Notes under the pieces: model-generated | Database searches by the model: none | Told to the model about the DNA's origin: nothing | The model's input: the letters and a program-made list of their open reading frames with translations, nothing else | Shown here: positions 8,109 through 21,025 of the stretch, piece after piece | How the letters are laid out: every line of letters begins with the position of its first letter | How positions within the stretch are numbered: the stretch's first letter is position 1 | Translations under genes and position numbers: made by a program | From: Sphingobium sp. JS3065 | GTDB taxonomy: Bacteria > Pseudomonadota > Alphaproteobacteria > Sphingomonadales > Sphingomonadaceae | Assembly (NCBI RefSeq): GCF_026427355.1 | Contig: NZ_CP102664.1 | Coordinates: 2,604,001-2,668,000 of the forward strand | Length of the DNA stretch: 64,000 nucleotides | Reading direction: 5' to 3'

Positions 8109-8171
8109 GAAATCGCGGTAAAACAAAGGAATAGAGTTTTCGATCTGATTCAATCAGATCGAAAACTCTAG
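8068..8171. repeat. Palindromic two-hairpin repeat, copy 1
   Basis: This 104-base element is nearly identical to one at 26174-26280. It starts CTAGAGCGATTTC and holds a stem TCAGATG/CATCTGA inside GCGATTTC/GAAATCGC, then a perfect 18-base-pair hairpin AGAGTTTTCGATCTGATT with a one-base loop, ending CTCTAG. It contains the stop codons of both the fructokinase (plus strand) and the LacI gene (minus strand), and could act as a bidirectional transcription end. Confidence 0.92.
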
Positions 8172-9238
8172 GTCGAGCTCCTGACGACGAGCTCGGGCGG
8201 AAGCAGTATGGAGGAGCAGGGTTCACCCTTCATCCGGTTGAACAGCAGTTCGCACATCAGCGTGGACCCGCGTTCGAGATCCTGGCGAATCGTCGTGAGC
8301 GGAGGATTGCTTTGCGCCGCGATCGGGACGTCGTCGAATCCCACCACGGACAAGTCCTCGGGCACCGCTCGACCCACCGCGACCGCAGCGCGGATCACGC
8401 TCATGGCGACAACGTCGGAGCCAGCGAAAACGCCGTCTATGTCGGGATGATCGCGAAACAGCCGCTGGGCTGCCGCAAAGGCGTCATGCGAGGTCATGTG
8501 GGCGGGGACCAGAACATGAGCGTCATGAGCTTCGGGCGGCAGCACCTTCCTGAAGCCTTCGTACCGTGCGGCGAACTCGGGGGCATCGGTATTGCCGAAG
8601 AAGCCGAGCGTACGTCGTCCCCGGCTGAGCAGATGCTCTGCGGCCAGCCGGCCGCCGCCGACATTGTCCGCTCCGACCGAGATGTAGCTCTGGCCGGGCG
8701 CCCATTGCCCCCATACAATCATAGGCTCGTAACTGTCGCCCACATCCTGAAGAACCGCCGCCTGGTCCGACTGACCGATTACGAGCACGCCGTCGACACG
8801 GCTGGAGTCGATGATCTTGCGGAGCCAGGTGTCCTGGTGCGGTTCGATGCGCTTGAGCAGGAGGTCGTAGCCGCGCTGCGAAACCGCGTCGGCGAGATAG
8901 GCGAGCATCGCCATGAAGAAGGGATCACTGAGGTGCTGGCCCTTCTCGTGACCGAGCGGCAGTACGAGCGCGATCGTGTTCGACTGGCGCGTTCGTAGCA
9001 TACGCGCGGCCGGGTTCACGGTGAAGCCTGTCTGACGCGCCAGTTCCTGGATACGCTGCCGCGTCGTCTCCGATATTAGCTCACTGTTGGCAAGCGCCCG
9101 CGAAACCGTCGCTGTCGACACGCCGGCCAGCTTCGCCATCGCCTGCAATGTTCGCGGCCGCTGCTCATCCTTCCCTGGCCCTGCCTCGGGGTCACTGCCC
9201 CCGGCAGGACTTTTCGTCGATCGATCGCTCTTTGCCAC
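8168..9238 (-). CDS. LacI-family transcriptional regulator of the sugar locus
   Basis: This 356-residue protein has the LacI helix-turn-helix at about residues 30-55 (TLQAMAKLAGVSTATVSRAL) with the hinge AARMLRTRQSNTIALVLP, then a periplasmic-binding-protein-like effector domain (DGVFAGSDVVAMSVIRAA; VPEDLSVVGFDDVPIAAQSN; PPLTTIRQDLERGSTLMCELL). An unusual charged N-terminal tail of about 28 residues precedes the HTH. It lies 56 bases downstream of the esterase gene on the same strand, so it is probably transcribed with the esterases. Four GCAAT-NN-ATTGC palindromes in the locus are its likely operators. The inducer is unknown; sucrose or fructose is the simplest guess. Its stop codon lies in the repeat. 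Confidence 0.92.
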   Translation of the reverse strand: MAKSDRSTKSPAGGSDPEAGPGKDEQRPRTLQAMAKLAGVSTATVSRALANSELISETTRQRIQELARQTGFTVNPAARMLRTRQSNTIALVLPLGHEKGQHLSDPFFMAMLAYLADAVSQRGYDLLLKRIEPHQDTWLRKIIDSSRVDGVLVIGQSDQAAVLQDVGDSYEPMIVWGQWAPGQSYISVGADNVGGGRLAAEHLLSRGRRTLGFFGNTDAPEFAARYEGFRKVLPPEAHDAHVLVPAHMTSHDAFAAAQRLFRDHPDIDGVFAGSDVVAMSVIRAAVAVGRAVPEDLSVVGFDDVPIAAQSNPPLTTIRQDLERGSTLMCELLFNRMKGEPCSSILLPPELVVRSST

Positions 9239-9294
9239 GTCCGATCAAAACCAGAGGGCGCGGCTGATGGCAACTCGTTTCGACGCCGGGGACA

Positions 9295-10251
9295 TCACGC
9301 CGCGCCAAGTAGCTTTTGAAACCGGGCGAGAATCTGATCGCTCGCCTCCGCGGCGGCCGGCACGATCCGGCGGAGATGCGTGAACCCATGCGTCAGATTC
9401 GAGAACTCCATCACCTCGGCTTCGACCCCGGCTTCCTGCAGCTTCCGCGCATAGGCGATCGCTTCGTCCCTGACTGGATCGACGGTGAGCACGACCACCA
9501 GCGCGGCTGGCAAGTCGGAGAGGTCATCATGCGCCAACGGAGAAATGCGCCAATCGCGCGGATCACTGTCTGCAAGATAGGCCTCAACGGTGGCGCGCAT
9601 GGCCGCGATGCGTAAGCCGGGGTCTGCGTCCGCCACGCGCGACGGAAGGTTCCAGGAATCGGGTCGCAAATCCACTGCCGGGTACAACAACAGCTGCGCC
9701 TTCAGCGGGTGCCCGGCGGAATCGCCACGCTGCGTTGCTTCGTCGCGAAGCGCGATCGCCACTGCTGCGGCGAGGTTGCCGCCGGCACTATCGCCAGCGA
9801 TGGCGACCCGACGATCGTCGCCGCCAAGCTGCACGGCCTGCGCGATCGTCCAATGCGCTGCGGCTAGGCAATCGTCGAACGCCGCCGGGGCCGGATGTTC
9901 CGGCGCGAGGCGATATGTTGTCGAGACGACAACTGCCGGGAGGGCCTCGCACAGATAACGGACCGTATGGTCGACCGTGTCGAGGTCGCCGATCGTCCAG
10001 CCTCCGCCATGAATGTAGAGCAGGGTCGTGGAGGTCGGTGTCGTTGGGCGATAGACGCGTAGCCTGACGGGGCCACCAATACCCTCGATCTCCACAGATT
10101 CAACGGAGGCGACCTCGGTCGCTGGCTCCGACCCCAGAATGAGCGGTAGGACGGACGCGGCTGCAGCGCGCTGGGCCGGCCAATCGACTGGCAGGGCAAC
10201 TTCAACAGGAGCGGCTTGCAACAGCGCATTGAGCACAGGGTCGAGCGTCAT
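9295..10251 (-). CDS. Alpha/beta hydrolase, hormone-sensitive-lipase-type esterase
   Basis: The 318-residue protein has the HSL-family oxyanion motif HGGGW (about residue 79), the nucleophile elbow GDSAGGNLAAA (Ser about 153), an Asp in the region DPVRDEA and the His in LTHGFTH (about 290). Members are esterases acting on short to medium acyl esters. It follows the beta-lactamase-fold gene with a 3-base gap, so the two are co-transcribed. There is no signal peptide, so it is probably cytoplasmic. The substrate is not known; the location next to a sugar transporter allows acylated sugars, but that is speculative. Confidence 0.85.
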   Translation of the reverse strand: MTLDPVLNALLQAAPVEVALPVDWPAQRAAAASVLPLILGSEPATEVASVESVEIEGIGGPVRLRVYRPTTPTSTTLLYIHGGGWTIGDLDTVDHTVRYLCEALPAVVVSTTYRLAPEHPAPAAFDDCLAAAHWTIAQAVQLGGDDRRVAIAGDSAGGNLAAAVAIALRDEATQRGDSAGHPLKAQLLLYPAVDLRPDSWNLPSRVADADPGLRIAAMRATVEAYLADSDPRDWRISPLAHDDLSDLPAALVVVLTVDPVRDEAIAYARKLQEAGVEAEVMEFSNLTHGFTHLRRIVPAAAEASDQILARFQKLLGAA

Positions 10252-10254
10252 GGG

Positions 10255-11427
10255 TCAGGTCACCTTTTCGAGAATGGCGGACAATGCGTCCACGACGGCA
10301 TAGACCTCGGGATCTCGGACTCCGCCAGAAACGTGGCCGTTGCGGACATAGGCGAAGCTGACGTTTCGCTCAGGATAGGCGAAGGCCAGGCTGCCGCCCA
10401 TGCCGTCATGGCCGAAGCTCGATCCACCCAGCATCGGCTGCACGCTCCAGGGGATCATGACGCCTGCGCCCCACGACGGCCCGTCCTCCTCAAGTCCGAA
10501 TTGCGGCCCCGTCGAGACCGGCCGTATCGCGTCGGCAATCACAGCATCCGAAAGCAGTCGCACACCATCGACTTTGTTGAGGCAAGCTGCGTAGAAAGTC
10601 GCGAGCGAAGCGGCATCCGTGAGCAGTGCCGCGCCAGCAAGTTCGAGCGCCTGCACAGCGGGATCGTCCAGACTATGCTCCCCCCAATCACTGGCAAAGG
10701 ACAGGGCACCATTCAGTGTCATCGCTTTCCAAGGGAGGGAACCGGGCGTCAGACTCGCCTCGATACCCTTTGCGGCTTCCAGATCACGGTAGATCAGACG
10801 CGCTGCGCGTTCGCGCTCGTGCATAGGCGTACCGAAAAACATCGGCAGGTCGAGCGGAGCGGCAACCTGTTCCGCGAACCAGCGGCCCAGCGTTTTGCCC
10901 GTCACCCTGCGGACCAGTTCGCTCGTAATCCAGCCGATCGTCACCGGGTGATATATATGGTGTTTGCCGGGTTCGAAGATCGGTTCTTGCGCGGCAAGTC
11001 GAGCTGCCATGTGCATGACGTCGCCTAATTCTGCGAAGTCGATCTTTCCGTCGATGAAGGGGACACCCGCGCGGTGACCCAGAGCCTGCGCAACGGTCAC
11101 ATTATCCTTTCCGTGCTGCGCGAACTCCGGCCAGTATTGAGCGATTGGCTCATTCAGGTCGATAAGTCCCCGTGTAGCCAGTGCGAGAACACAGACCGCC
11201 GCGACGCCCTTGGAAACCGAGAAGACAGGCACGATCGTGTCCCGCCGCCATGGCCGTTCGCGATCGCGATCGGCAAACCCGCCCCAAATATCCACCACGA
11301 GCCTGCCGCCGACGGTAATGGCGCACCCCGCTCCAATCTCGCCACTTGCGAGATTCGCCTCGAACGCATCGGCACAGGCTTCGAAACCTGGAGCGACTCT
11401 CCCTTCAATCGCCGCTTTCGTCATCAT
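10255..11427 (-). CDS. Serine hydrolase, beta-lactamase/EstB family
   Basis: I place the start at the ATG at 11427 (MMTKAAIEGRVAPGFEACAD), because the longer frame would run through an operator palindrome and a likely promoter. The 390-residue protein carries the SxxK motif in VFSVSKGVAAV (about residue 75), a Tyr motif in KHHIYHPVTIGWI and a C-terminal GHDGMGGSLAFA in place of the KTG box. Relatives are class C beta-lactamase-fold esterases and peptidases. There is no clear signal peptide. It is the first gene of the minus-strand esterase-lacI arm, divergent from the symporter. Confidence 0.85.
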   Translation of the reverse strand: MMTKAAIEGRVAPGFEACADAFEANLASGEIGAGCAITVGGRLVVDIWGGFADRDRERPWRRDTIVPVFSVSKGVAAVCVLALATRGLIDLNEPIAQYWPEFAQHGKDNVTVAQALGHRAGVPFIDGKIDFAELGDVMHMAARLAAQEPIFEPGKHHIYHPVTIGWITSELVRRVTGKTLGRWFAEQVAAPLDLPMFFGTPMHERERAARLIYRDLEAAKGIEASLTPGSLPWKAMTLNGALSFASDWGEHSLDDPAVQALELAGAALLTDAASLATFYAACLNKVDGVRLLSDAVIADAIRPVSTGPQFGLEEDGPSWGAGVMIPWSVQPMLGGSSFGHDGMGGSLAFAYPERNVSFAYVRNGHVSGGVRDPEVYAVVDALSAILEKVT

Positions 11428-11489
11428 GCTTCGACTCCCAGTTCTGCCTGTGCGGTGATGCGACTTGCATAACCACAATCCAACCTTTA

Positions 11490-11503
11490 TGCAATGCATT
11501 GCA
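11490..11503. promoter_or_regulatory. Probable LacI-family operator between the esterase and symporter genes
   Basis: TGCAATGCATTGCA holds the perfect dyad GCAAT-GC-ATTGC (11491-11502). It sits 39 bases before the symporter start and 63 bases before the esterase start, so it could control both divergent promoters. Confidence 0.75.
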
Positions 11504-11541
11504 ATATGAGCCCGGCATTGCTGCTGGGATGAGAGGAAAGC

Positions 11542-12987
11542 ATGACCGCCAGTACCCTGCGCCGCTCCGAGGCGGATCGCCTGCCGATCCGGACGAAGCT
11601 GCTTTTCGGCTGCGGTCAGGGTGTTGAAGTCTCCGCGACCTTCGTGGCGAACACCTTTCTGCTTTTCTATCTGACCAGTGTCGCAGGCGTCTCTCCGGCG
11701 GTCGCTGGCACCATCATCTTCCTGTCGCTCGTTGTCGACGCCATCGCCGATCCGTTCATCGGCTCCTGGTCCGACCGGACGCGGTCGAGGTGGGGTCGAC
11801 GGCTTCCCTTCATGGTGGTCGGCCTGCCGGTCATCTGCGTCGCCTCAGTCGCACTGTTTTCGATACCGCTGACAGGGGGCGCCGGCTTTACGGTGGTGCT
11901 GGCGCTGCTTCTCAACATTCTTCTGCGCGTCGGGACGTCGCTATACGCCCTCCCATATGCCGCGCTCACCGCCGAGTTGACCAGCGATTATGACGAGCGG
12001 TCCAGCGTGACCGCCTACCGGATGATCTTCGGATTCCTCGGCACGGTGGTGACCATCGCTCCGGCATTCGGGATTATCTTCGCCACCAAGGAGGCCTATG
12101 CCTCGCGTGACGCTTACCTGCAGCTCGGCGGATTGCTGTCCGCCGTGGTGCTGGTCATGGGCTTGATCTGCATCCTTGGCGTTCGCCGTGCCGTCGCCGC
12201 GAGCCCGGCCGAACACCTCCCGCCCGCCGCGACCGCGAAGTCGTTCGCGGGCGACTTGCGAGACCTGCTGAAGAATGGCTCCTTCATCCGGCTGTTCATG
12301 GCCAGTCTGACCGCCCTGATCATCGGAGGCAGCATGAACGCGCTCAACCTCTATGCGTACAGCTATTTTTGGAAGCTCCCCGCGTCCCTGAACCAGGCCC
12401 CACTGCTCGGCTTCCAGATGGGCCTCCTGCTTGGGATCCCGACCACCGCGCTGTTGCTGAACCGTTTCGAAAAGCGCGATGTCGTAATTGGTGGGCTCGC
12501 TGTCATCTCGTTGAGCCAGACCTTGTCCGTGCTGCTCGCCTACGCTTTCTTTGGCGATATGCCGAACCTGACGGCGACCACGATCCTGGTGATCGCAAGC
12601 GCCATTTTTGGCGGATGCAATTCCCTGTTCTTCATCGCATTCTCGTCAATGATCGCCGATGCGGTCGACGAGCATGAGGCGAGGTTCGGACAACGCTGCG
12701 AAGGCTTGTACTTCAGTTCGCTCGTATTCGCCGCGAAAGCCGCTGTCGGCATCGGGTCGCTGATCGCCGGGCTCGTGCTTACCGCTGTCGGCCTCACGAC
12801 GGCGGGTGGCGCTAGTGCGCGGATCCCTGCGGAATCGGCGACGCTACTCGGCCTTCTCTGGGGCGCCGGGCACGGCGCGGCGTTCCTGCTTGTGCTCCCC
12901 TTCCTTGCCGGCCATCGCCTGACCCGCGCACGTCATCAGCAACTGCTGCAGTCGCTTGAACATCTTCGAGCAGCTCGCGCCACCTGA
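11542..12987 (+). CDS. GPH-type MFS sugar:cation symporter
   Basis: The 481-residue membrane protein has about 12 hydrophobic segments and the GPH/MelB loop signature DAIADPFIGSWSDRTRSR followed by WGRRLPFM (about residues 72-95). A second conserved loop, TAELTSDYDERSSVTAYR, occurs near residue 145. Family members import disaccharides with protons or sodium. In this locus it would carry the substrate brought in by the TonB receptor across the inner membrane, as SuxC does for sucrose in Xanthomonas. A LacI-type palindrome lies just upstream. Substrate identity is inferred from context only. Confidence 0.88.
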   Translation: MTASTLRRSEADRLPIRTKLLFGCGQGVEVSATFVANTFLLFYLTSVAGVSPAVAGTIIFLSLVVDAIADPFIGSWSDRTRSRWGRRLPFMVVGLPVICVASVALFSIPLTGGAGFTVVLALLLNILLRVGTSLYALPYAALTAELTSDYDERSSVTAYRMIFGFLGTVVTIAPAFGIIFATKEAYASRDAYLQLGGLLSAVVLVMGLICILGVRRAVAASPAEHLPPAATAKSFAGDLRDLLKNGSFIRLFMASLTALIIGGSMNALNLYAYSYFWKLPASLNQAPLLGFQMGLLLGIPTTALLLNRFEKRDVVIGGLAVISLSQTLSVLLAYAFFGDMPNLTATTILVIASAIFGGCNSLFFIAFSSMIADAVDEHEARFGQRCEGLYFSSLVFAAKAAVGIGSLIAGLVLTAVGLTTAGGASARIPAESATLLGLLWGAGHGAAFLLVLPFLAGHRLTRARHQQLLQSLEHLRAARAT

Positions 12988-13412
12988 ACCGGCCGAAACG
13001 GCTCACCAGTTCTCTCGCAAAGAAGAGCATTATTCGTTGAATCAAAGCCTTCTACGGCGGTGGCCAAGCCTCCGCTCTTGCCAAGAGCTGTCTTGCGCCG
13101 CCGCCATAGGGAACGGCGGGTAAGTCTAAGGATTTCGGGCGCTTGCGTACGGAATCCTGACATGGAGGTGAGTGCTGACGCTTTGACAGTATCCTCATCA
13201 CGGTGTTCCCATGAAGAGAGCATCGCGATGCCCCGGTTACGACAATGCCCAGGCGGGGTGACGCTATCAGGATCGGAGGGAGACGCCAAACGCGCTGCAC
13301 ATAGGTGCGCATATCGGGCCGCTACAACGCATGATTTTGGGTGGGCTTGAGGGTGGGCTGGATTTTACCTACCCCGCTAACCACTTGAATTTCTTCGATG
13401 AATTCAAGGGAT
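12988..13412. other. Gene-free stretch between the symporter and tRNA-Leu
   Basis: I find no convincing gene here. Short open frames on both strands lack ribosome-binding sites and recognisable motifs. The stretch directly faces the 3' end of tRNA-Leu, a common integration site, but no integrase or duplicated tRNA end could be seen. Confidence 0.5.
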
Positions 13413-13499
13413 TGGTGCGGTCGAGAAGACTCGAACTTCCACGGCCTTTCGGCCACAACGACCTCAACGTTGCGCGTCTACCAATTCCGCCACGACCGC
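13413..13499 (-). tRNA. tRNA-Leu (anticodon GAG)
   Basis: The minus strand folds as a class II tRNA: acceptor GCGGTCG/CGACCGC, D-arm with GGTAGA, anticodon stem CAACG/CGTTG around loop TTGAGGT (anticodon GAG), a long variable arm GGCCGAAAGGCC and T-loop GTTCGAGTC. The CCA end is encoded at 13415-13413. Confidence 0.97.
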
Positions 13500-13647
13500 A
13501 CATTTTCCGGGAACCGGCGGGGCCGGTGCCTTGGTAGGAGGCGGCCCTTAGCAAAGGCTTTCGGGCCATGCAACAACCTATCTGCATCTGCGTTGTTTTG
13601 GGCAGAGAAAGTCGGGGAACGATGGAAGGATAGGGAAGGATCGGCCC

Positions 13648-14118
13648 ATGTCGGCGCGCTTCTGGCTATTTTCATTGGTTTGCGCAGGGACGGCGCTGAC
13701 CGGGGGTTATGGGCTGGGCCTGTACGCCACGACCCAACCCAGGGCCGGGATGGAGACGCCCCTGCCGGAAGCGGCCGTGCCGGAGGAGGCCGGCCATGAT
13801 CCGGCGGGGCTGACCGGTCCCGCAACCATCCGCTGCGAAGGGTGCGGCCCGACGCTGGCCGACCGGCAGATGGCCGCGGACATGGCGGGATGGGACGGCG
13901 CGGATGATCCGGCATGGCGCGATTATGCGGCGCGGGAGGATGAGGACCGGACCGGCTATGCCGAACCGCCTCCACACGTGCGGATACTGCCTGCATCGGT
14001 CGAACGCTTCGCGGCGGGGGAGAGCGAGGGCCGTTTCCAGCCTGTCCGGATCGCCCAGGCCCCGGACGGCAAAACGCCCGCCGAGGAACCCCCGGCGGAC
14101 GCTGCCATGCCTTATTGA
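13648..14118 (+). CDS. Hypothetical membrane-anchored protein
   Basis: A 156-residue protein of unknown function. It opens with a signal-anchor-like stretch (FWLFSLVCAGTALTGGYGLG, residues 5-24), followed by a low-complexity, Pro/Ala/Glu/Asp-rich, mostly hydrophilic region with a CEGC motif near residue 63. This suggests a protein tethered to the inner membrane with its bulk outside the cytoplasm. It is convergent with gltB, which ends 9 bases further on. Codon use matches the core genes around it. I recognise no domain. Confidence 0.7.
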   Translation: MSARFWLFSLVCAGTALTGGYGLGLYATTQPRAGMETPLPEAAVPEEAGHDPAGLTGPATIRCEGCGPTLADRQMAADMAGWDGADDPAWRDYAAREDEDRTGYAEPPPHVRILPASVERFAAGESEGRFQPVRIAQAPDGKTPAEEPPADAAMPY

Positions 14119-14127
14119 GCCGACCGC

Positions 14128-18677
<4,550 letters not shown>

Positions 18678-18678
<1 letters not shown>

Positions 18679-19409
18679 CACTTCGTCCCTTCGTCATGCG
18701 TGGCGGCGCCGTCATGCAGGTCGCTCGCCTTGACACCCAACAGCTTCGCCAGCCTGCCGCGCTCCTCCTGCGACAGGTCCGCGATCTTGCGCGGCGGCGG
18801 CAGGCTCTTCGTCGCCGCCTCCGCCTTGGCCGCCATATCGGGCATCTTCTTCATCATCTCAGGCATCAGGGCCTGCATCTCGCTCATGATCTCCGGGTCC
18901 ATGAACATCATCATGGACTCGCGGGCATAAAGGTCACCGGTCGGCGTCCGGAAGAAGGCCGCCAGTTCGGAGAGCTGCCCGCCGTCGAACCTGCGCGCAT
19001 AGGCGCGGGCCAGCGCGTCGCGCACCTTGGGTTCGAAGCCGTCCATCAGGTCGGCCATCGACGCCATCATCGCGTCCATGCCGCGCTTTGTGCGTTCCCG
19101 GAAATTCGGGTCGATGATTGCGCTGATCTGCTCCATCGACGTTTCGTCCATGCTGGACAGCTTGCCCTGCGGCACGCCGCCGATGCGGGCGAGTTGGGCG
19201 ACCGGCATCTTCATGACGCCGTCCATCATCCCGTCCATCATCTTGGACAGGGTGCCGTCCATCATCCGGCGATAGGTGCCGACGGGGAAAATCTTGTCCA
19301 CGACAGGACGCGCCGCCGCGATGCGCGCCGCGTCGGGCGCGCCTTGCGCCTGCGCGACCTGCGCGGCCAGCAGCGCCAGCCCGATCAGGGATGACCGGAG
19401 GGCGCGCAT
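18678..19409 (-). CDS. DUF2059-type exported protein between gltD and gltB
   Basis: The 243-residue protein has a signal peptide (RALRSSLIGLALLAAQVAQA) and a Met-rich alpha-helical body (MMDGTLSKMMDGMMDGVMKM) followed by a segment typical of DUF2059 proteins (GGQLSELAAFFRTPTGDLYA). DUF2059 has no established function. It overlaps gltD at its start (ATGA at 19406-19409) and gltB at its end, so it should be translated in step with both glutamate synthase subunits. The export signal makes it unlikely to be a subunit of the cytoplasmic enzyme. Call to DUF2059 is by motif resemblance. Confidence 0.82.
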
Positions 19410-20860
19410 CAGGCCGCCTGCCTTTCCCCGGCCGCAGCCTTCGCCTTGGCCCTGAGATAGCGGTGCATATGTTCGGTCACGTCGCGGCCGTCGCGGATGG
19501 CCCAGACGACCAGCGAAGCGCCGCGCACGATGTCGCCAGCGGCGAACACGCCGTCCATGCTGGTCATCATCGTCTTGTGATCGACGCGCAGCGTGCCCCA
19601 GCGGGTGACCGACAGATCCTCCGCGCCGAACAGCCTGGGCAGTTCCTCCGGATCGTAGCCCAGCGCCTTGATGACCAGATCGGCCTCCAGCGTGTGTTCC
19701 GTGCCCGGATCGGGTTCCGGGGCGCGGCGGCCCGATGCGTCGGGCTGGCCGAGGCGCATCTTCGTCACCTTGACGCCGGTGACATGGTCCGTGCCCTCAA
19801 AGGCGATGGGGGCGGAGAGCCAGACGAATTCGACCCCCTCCTCCTCCGCATTGGCGACTTCGCGCTGCGAGCCGGGCATATTGTCGCGGTCGCGGCGGTA
19901 GAGGCACTTGACCGAGGTCGCGCCCTGGCGGATCGCCGTGCGGACGCAGTCCATCGCCGTGTCGCCGCCGCCGATGACGACCACCTTCTTGCCGTTGGCG
20001 TGCAGCGTGCCGTCCTCATGTTCCGGCACGGCGTCGCCGAAACCGGCCTTGTTGGAGGCGATCAGGAAATCGAGCGCCTTGACCACGCCCGGCGCGCCGA
20101 CGCCCGGCGCCTTGATGTCGCGGGGCTTGTAGACGCCGGTCGCGATCAGGATGGCGTCGTGGCGGCTGCGCAGTTCCTCCATGGTGGCGTCGCGGCCGAC
20201 CTCGAAACTTTCATGGAAGGTGATGCCGCCGTCCTTCAGGCGCTGGATGCGGCGCATGACCACGTCCTTTTCCAGCTTGAAGCCGGGAATGCCGTAGGTC
20301 AGCAGCCCGCCGGCGCGGTCGTGCCGGTCGTAGACATGCACCTCATAGCCCGCGACCCGCAGATATTCGGCGGTCGTCAGGCCCGCGGGCCCCGCGCCGA
20401 TCACGCCGACCGACTGGCCGAGCGGCGCGCCGGGGACGAGCGGTTCGACCCAGCCTTCCTTCCAGGCGGTGTCGGTGATGAATTTTTCAACCGATCCGAT
20501 GGTGACGGAGCCATGGCCGGAAAATTCGATGACGCAATTGCCCTCGCACAGCCGATCCTGCGGGCAGATGCGGCCGCAGATTTCCGGCATGGTGCTGGTC
20601 AGGTTGCTGAGTTCATAAGCCTCCCGCAGGCGGCCTTCGGCGGTCAGGCGCAGCCAGTCGGGGATATGGTTGTGCAGAGGGCAATGGGTCGAGCAATAGG
20701 GCACGCCGCATTGCGAGCAGCGCGACGCCTGTTCCTCCGCCCTGTCGAGGATGAAGCTGCGGCTGATTTCCAGGAAATCGTCGGCGCGATCGTCGGCCGA
20801 ACGCTTCTCAGGATAGGCCTGGCCCGTTCCCACGAATTTCAGCATTGGATTGTCAGCCAT
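19409..20860 (-). CDS. gltD: Glutamate synthase (NADPH) small subunit
   Basis: GltD oxidises NADPH and passes electrons to GltB. The 483-residue protein has the N-terminal 4Fe-4S cysteines (CSQCGVPYCSTHCPLHN and CGRICPQDRLCEGNC), the FAD-binding motif GVIGAGPAGLTTAEYL near residue 148 and the NADPH-binding motif VVVIGGGDTAMDC near residue 290. The length is normal. It is first in the operon; AGGGA precedes the ATG at 20860, and a 165-base leader separates it from uppP. I see no sigma-54 or clear NtrC site there. Confidence 0.96.
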   Translation of the reverse strand: MADNPMLKFVGTGQAYPEKRSADDRADDFLEISRSFILDRAEEQASRCSQCGVPYCSTHCPLHNHIPDWLRLTAEGRLREAYELSNLTSTMPEICGRICPQDRLCEGNCVIEFSGHGSVTIGSVEKFITDTAWKEGWVEPLVPGAPLGQSVGVIGAGPAGLTTAEYLRVAGYEVHVYDRHDRAGGLLTYGIPGFKLEKDVVMRRIQRLKDGGITFHESFEVGRDATMEELRSRHDAILIATGVYKPRDIKAPGVGAPGVVKALDFLIASNKAGFGDAVPEHEDGTLHANGKKVVVIGGGDTAMDCVRTAIRQGATSVKCLYRRDRDNMPGSQREVANAEEEGVEFVWLSAPIAFEGTDHVTGVKVTKMRLGQPDASGRRAPEPDPGTEHTLEADLVIKALGYDPEELPRLFGAEDLSVTRWGTLRVDHKTMMTSMDGVFAAGDIVRGASLVVWAIRDGRDVTEHMHRYLRAKAKAAAGERQAA

Positions 20861-21025
20861 GGCGAGTCCCTGAAATGAATTGCAGGGTGCCCCATAGCAT
20901 AAAAGCCCGCAGAGTCACGTGGATTCTGCGCTTTAAGTCAGTATTTATGTCCTAATTTCCGGGGATATTTCGCGAGAATGCGGCGGGCCTGAAATAATCT
21001 TGCGCAAATTAGGTCCGGTTCGGAC

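Noticed and set aside
12988..13412. Possible integrase remnant next to tRNA-Leu
   Set aside because: Short frames here show no tyrosine-recombinase residues (R-H-R-Y) and no repeated tRNA end was seen; similarity was only impressionistic.
20861..21025. Sigma-54 or NtrC site upstream of gltD
   Set aside because: No GG-N10-GC element with flanking consensus was found on the minus strand.
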